Positions 61,941-64,000 of a stretch of DNA of 64,000 nucleotides are shown piece by piece. Under the pieces are notes generated by a model. It did not search any database. It had not been told where the DNA came from and saw only the letters and a program-made list of their open reading frames with translations. A program made the position numbers and the translations under genes. Origin of the DNA: Sphaerochaeta pleomorpha str. Grapes (GTDB lineage Bacteria > Spirochaetota > Spirochaetia > Sphaerochaetales > Sphaerochaetaceae); assembly GCF_000236685.1 (NCBI RefSeq), contig NC_016633.1, positions 558,001-622,000 on the forward strand. The letters run 5' to 3'. Position 1 is the stretch's first letter, and each line of letters starts with the position of its first letter.

Positions 61941-61956
61941 ATGGTAACGTTACCAT
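61941..61956. promoter_or_regulatory. LacI-type operator O2
   Basis: An exact copy of ATGGTAACGTTACCAT, 15 bases before the LacI start codon and covering the predicted +1. The 42-base separation from O1 equals four helical turns. Confidence 0.85.
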
Positions 61957-61971
61957 GCATAGGAGACGAAA

Positions 61972-62946
61972 ATGTCAACGGTAATCGATGTGGCAAAAGA
62001 AGCGAATGTAGCACCCATGACAGTATCACGTGTGGTAAATTCTCCCGAAAAAGTAAAACCAGAGACTAGGGAAAAAGTCTTTGCCGCTATGAAGAAATTA
62101 CACTACAAGCCCAATACGGCTGCAAAAAACCTAGTCACAAAACGTACAGGGGTAATAGATATCTATATCCCCGCGGCAATCGACTTAAGCAACCCGTTTA
62201 CCATGCATTTCATCGCCGGTATCAGCAAGACCCTCAGCGAACGAATGTATTCGTTTTTAATACTCCGTGATATGAAAGCCCAACATCCTTGTGATGGTTA
62301 CATTGCTACCGGCTTGCTCCGTGATGAAACCTTAGAGTTTGCGCACTATGCCCTGAACGATGAAAAACCCTTGGTAATTTTTGGCCATGCACAGATCGAC
62401 GATGTCGATTGTATCGACGTCGACAACGTCCAGGGCTCCTATATGGCCGTAAAACGCCTTATTGAAGCCGGACATAAACATATTGCAATGGTAAATGTCG
62501 CAGAGGACAAGGATTACCCCATCGACCGTCTGAACGGCTACAAAAAGGCTTTGCTGGAAGCTGGGCTGCCCTTCAGGGAGGACTTGGTCAAATACAGCGT
62601 CAATAGCCCCTCAGGGGGAGAATACGCAGCATTGGAACTCTTTTCAGGTGACAATTCGTTAAGTGCTGTCTTCTGTGCCACCGACACTATCGCCATAGGG
62701 CTGATACGGCAATTGGAACGAATGGGTAAAAAAGTACCACTCAATATATCGGTTGTTGGTTTTGATGGACTGGGGCACCATCTGCTTTCCACTCCCAGGA
62801 TCACTACGGTTCAACAACCCATCTATGAAATTGGGCGCATGTTGGCCACTGCGTTATTGGAACGCATTGAGGGCCGCACCCAACGTATCGAAAAACTTGT
62901 ACCGCCGGTTCTCCTTGAAGAAGAATCAGTAGCGGAAAGGAAATAA
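61972..62946 (+). CDS. LacI-family repressor, probably autoregulated
   Basis: A 324-residue regulator. The DNA-binding part reads TVIDVAKEANVAPMTVSRVVNSPEKVKPETREKV with the hinge helix NTAAKNLVTKRTG, and the sugar-binding core includes ISVVGFDGLGHHLLSTPRITTVQQP. AGGAG stands before the ATG. Two perfect operators directly upstream suggest that it controls itself and the binding-protein gene that follows after 14 bases. Inducer unknown. Confidence 0.94.
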   Translation: MSTVIDVAKEANVAPMTVSRVVNSPEKVKPETREKVFAAMKKLHYKPNTAAKNLVTKRTGVIDIYIPAAIDLSNPFTMHFIAGISKTLSERMYSFLILRDMKAQHPCDGYIATGLLRDETLEFAHYALNDEKPLVIFGHAQIDDVDCIDVDNVQGSYMAVKRLIEAGHKHIAMVNVAEDKDYPIDRLNGYKKALLEAGLPFREDLVKYSVNSPSGGEYAALELFSGDNSLSAVFCATDTIAIGLIRQLERMGKKVPLNISVVGFDGLGHHLLSTPRITTVQQPIYEIGRMLATALLERIEGRTQRIEKLVPPVLLEEESVAERK

Positions 62947-62960
62947 ATTGGAGGTTTTTC

Positions 62961-64000
62961 ATGAGAAAAGGAATCATTTGTTTGCTTATCGCCTTTGCTG
63001 TAGCCTTCTCGCTAACGGCACAGGGAAACAGGGAAAGCGCCCCTATCACTCAAAACCCCGGAACAATGTCCGGAGTCTTGAATGTCTGGTCCTCAGGAGA
63101 GGAATTGGGCCGGTTTGTCGAAAACTTCAACAAGGACTATCCGAATATTGAAGTCAAGATTACGGTAGTACCCAACTCAGACTTTGTTGCCAAACTCACT
63201 CCCGCTTTGGCAGGGGGCCAGGGACCGGATATCTTTACCGGAGAATCCGATTACGTGAAATATTTCGTCAACGCAGGTGTCTGGGAAGATCTAAGGAAAG
63301 CCCCCTATAACGTCGACCAATATACCGATGATATGTGGCAATACGTACGCAGCGTAGGCACCGATGCCTCTGGCTCTGTAAGGGCCTTGAGCTGGCAGGC
63401 TTCACCCGGTTCATTAATTTACCGCAGGGATCTCGCACAAAAAGTCTTTGGTGTCAGCGAACCCGAGGATGTGGCAAAATTGTTGGACAGCAACCAGGCA
63501 ATGCTTAAAGCCGCTGCCGCTTTCAAAACCCAAGGCATCAAGATGTTTGCCTCCTGGGAAGACATAATGAACATGCAGTTTTCCAACCGTAAGGCTCCCT
63601 GGGTCCAGGATGGCAAACTCATCATCGACCCGTCTATGCTTGAATTCATGGATATGGCAAAAACCATCACCAATAATGGCTACGATCTTGGAGTCAGCCC
63701 TTGGGCTCCGGAATGGATGGCCGCGGTCGAAGGAAACGATTGCTTCTGCTATGTACTGCCGACCTGGGGATATCAGTTTGTTGTCAAACCCTCTGCATCA
63801 AATACCATCGGGAAATGGGGTCTTAGCCAAGGTGCCGTTCCGTATGTGAAAGGTGGTACCTGGTTGGGTATTAACAAAGACAGCAAGCAAAAAGACCTCG
63901 CGTGGGCTTTCCTCAGATATGTCACCTTGGATTCCGAGGCACAGATTGCCTATGCCAAACAGTATGGGGAATATGTGTCCCTTAAAAGTGCGGATACAGC
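62961..64000 (+). CDS. ABC transporter sugar-binding protein, partial
   Basis: An open frame from ATG at 62961, with GGAGG upstream, to the window edge, so the C-terminus is missing. The signal peptide RKGIICLLIAFAVAFSLTA is followed by Q-G-N-R-E. The mature part begins GVLNVWSSGEELGRFVENFNKDYPNIEVKI and contains LAGGQGPDIFTGESD, typical of family 1 sugar-binding proteins. WLGINKDSKQKDLAWAFLRYVT lies near the end. Probably the first structural gene of a sugar-importer operon controlled by the LacI protein encoded upstream. Confidence 0.9.
   Translation, partial: MRKGIICLLIAFAVAFSLTAQGNRESAPITQNPGTMSGVLNVWSSGEELGRFVENFNKDYPNIEVKITVVPNSDFVAKLTPALAGGQGPDIFTGESDYVKYFVNAGVWEDLRKAPYNVDQYTDDMWQYVRSVGTDASGSVRALSWQASPGSLIYRRDLAQKVFGVSEPEDVAKLLDSNQAMLKAAAAFKTQGIKMFASWEDIMNMQFSNRKAPWVQDGKLIIDPSMLEFMDMAKTITNNGYDLGVSPWAPEWMAAVEGNDCFCYVLPTWGYQFVVKPSASNTIGKWGLSQGAVPYVKGGTWLGINKDSKQKDLAWAFLRYVTLDSEAQIAYAKQYGEYVSLKSADT

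Noticed and set aside
1-64000. Prophage, insertion sequence, CRISPR array or toxin-antitoxin pair
   Set aside because: No integrase, transposase, terminal repeats, regularly spaced repeats or recognisable toxin gene was seen in either strand.

Overview
The window looks like chromosome from a spirochaete of the Sphaerochaeta type, a non-motile sugar fermenter. This is inferred from the content: many ABC, TRAP and tripartite tricarboxylate importers, LacI/IclR/Crp-type regulators, pyruvate phosphate dikinase, and secreted binding proteins whose signal peptides end in an Ala-Asn-Gly-x-x-Glu-like sequence. No 16S rRNA or other decisive species marker is present. No phage, insertion sequence or CRISPR array was seen.

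Layout. 1-7542 (minus): one tightly packed operon running Crp/Fnr-like regulator, sulfatase, ABC binding protein, two permeases, sulfatase, sulfatase (the last cut by the window start). It would import a sulfated sugar and desulfate it in the cytoplasm. 7998-9863: a promoter and a CstA-type transporter. 9899-11524: a three-gene cassette of membrane protein, small protein and Get3/ArsA-like ATPase. 11706-14129: two M29 aminopeptidase paralogues, the first lacking apparent metal ligands. 14126-18666 (minus): housekeeping genes (coaX, a YkpA-type ABC-F protein, tRNA-Glu and tRNA-Gln, apt, tsaD, a small acidic protein). 18771-18890: tRNA-Thr with its terminator. 18945-19507: a decayed metallo-beta-lactamase-fold gene.

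19542-31085: a hydroxy-acid locus. A PrpR-like regulator that lacks the sigma-54 contact loop faces an operon of enolase-superfamily enzyme, LarA-like protein, TctC, TctB, TctA, a second LarA-like protein, a DapA-family lyase and a galactarate/altronate-dehydratase-family protein. This reads as uptake, epimerisation and dehydration/cleavage of an aldarate-like acid. 31291-34124 (minus): ppdK. 34435-40977: a uronate locus, dctP-dctQ-dctM, HpcH/HpaI aldolase, kduI and kduD, with a divergent IclR regulator. The shared control region holds a perfect-consensus promoter and a duplicated three-half-site operator. The aldolase, kduI and kduD are visibly richer in G+C than their surroundings.

41018-54484: mostly core functions. 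These are a short sigma-70-family factor, an unknown protein, groES without groEL, a uracil-DNA-glycosylase-like gene, a minus-strand operon murG-cvpA-holB-ntrB-like-ntrC-like-dinG, and secA on the plus strand. 54552-60194 (minus): a GH4 glycosidase operon (binding protein, two permeases, GH4 enzyme, LacI regulator). 60503-61444: a nucleoside hydrolase. 61899-64000: a LacI regulator behind two perfect operators, followed by an ABC binding protein cut by the window end.

Two themes recur. Unrelated binding-protein families share similar signal-peptide ends, and three of the binding-protein/next-gene junctions carry a strong hairpin directly after the binding-protein stop codon.
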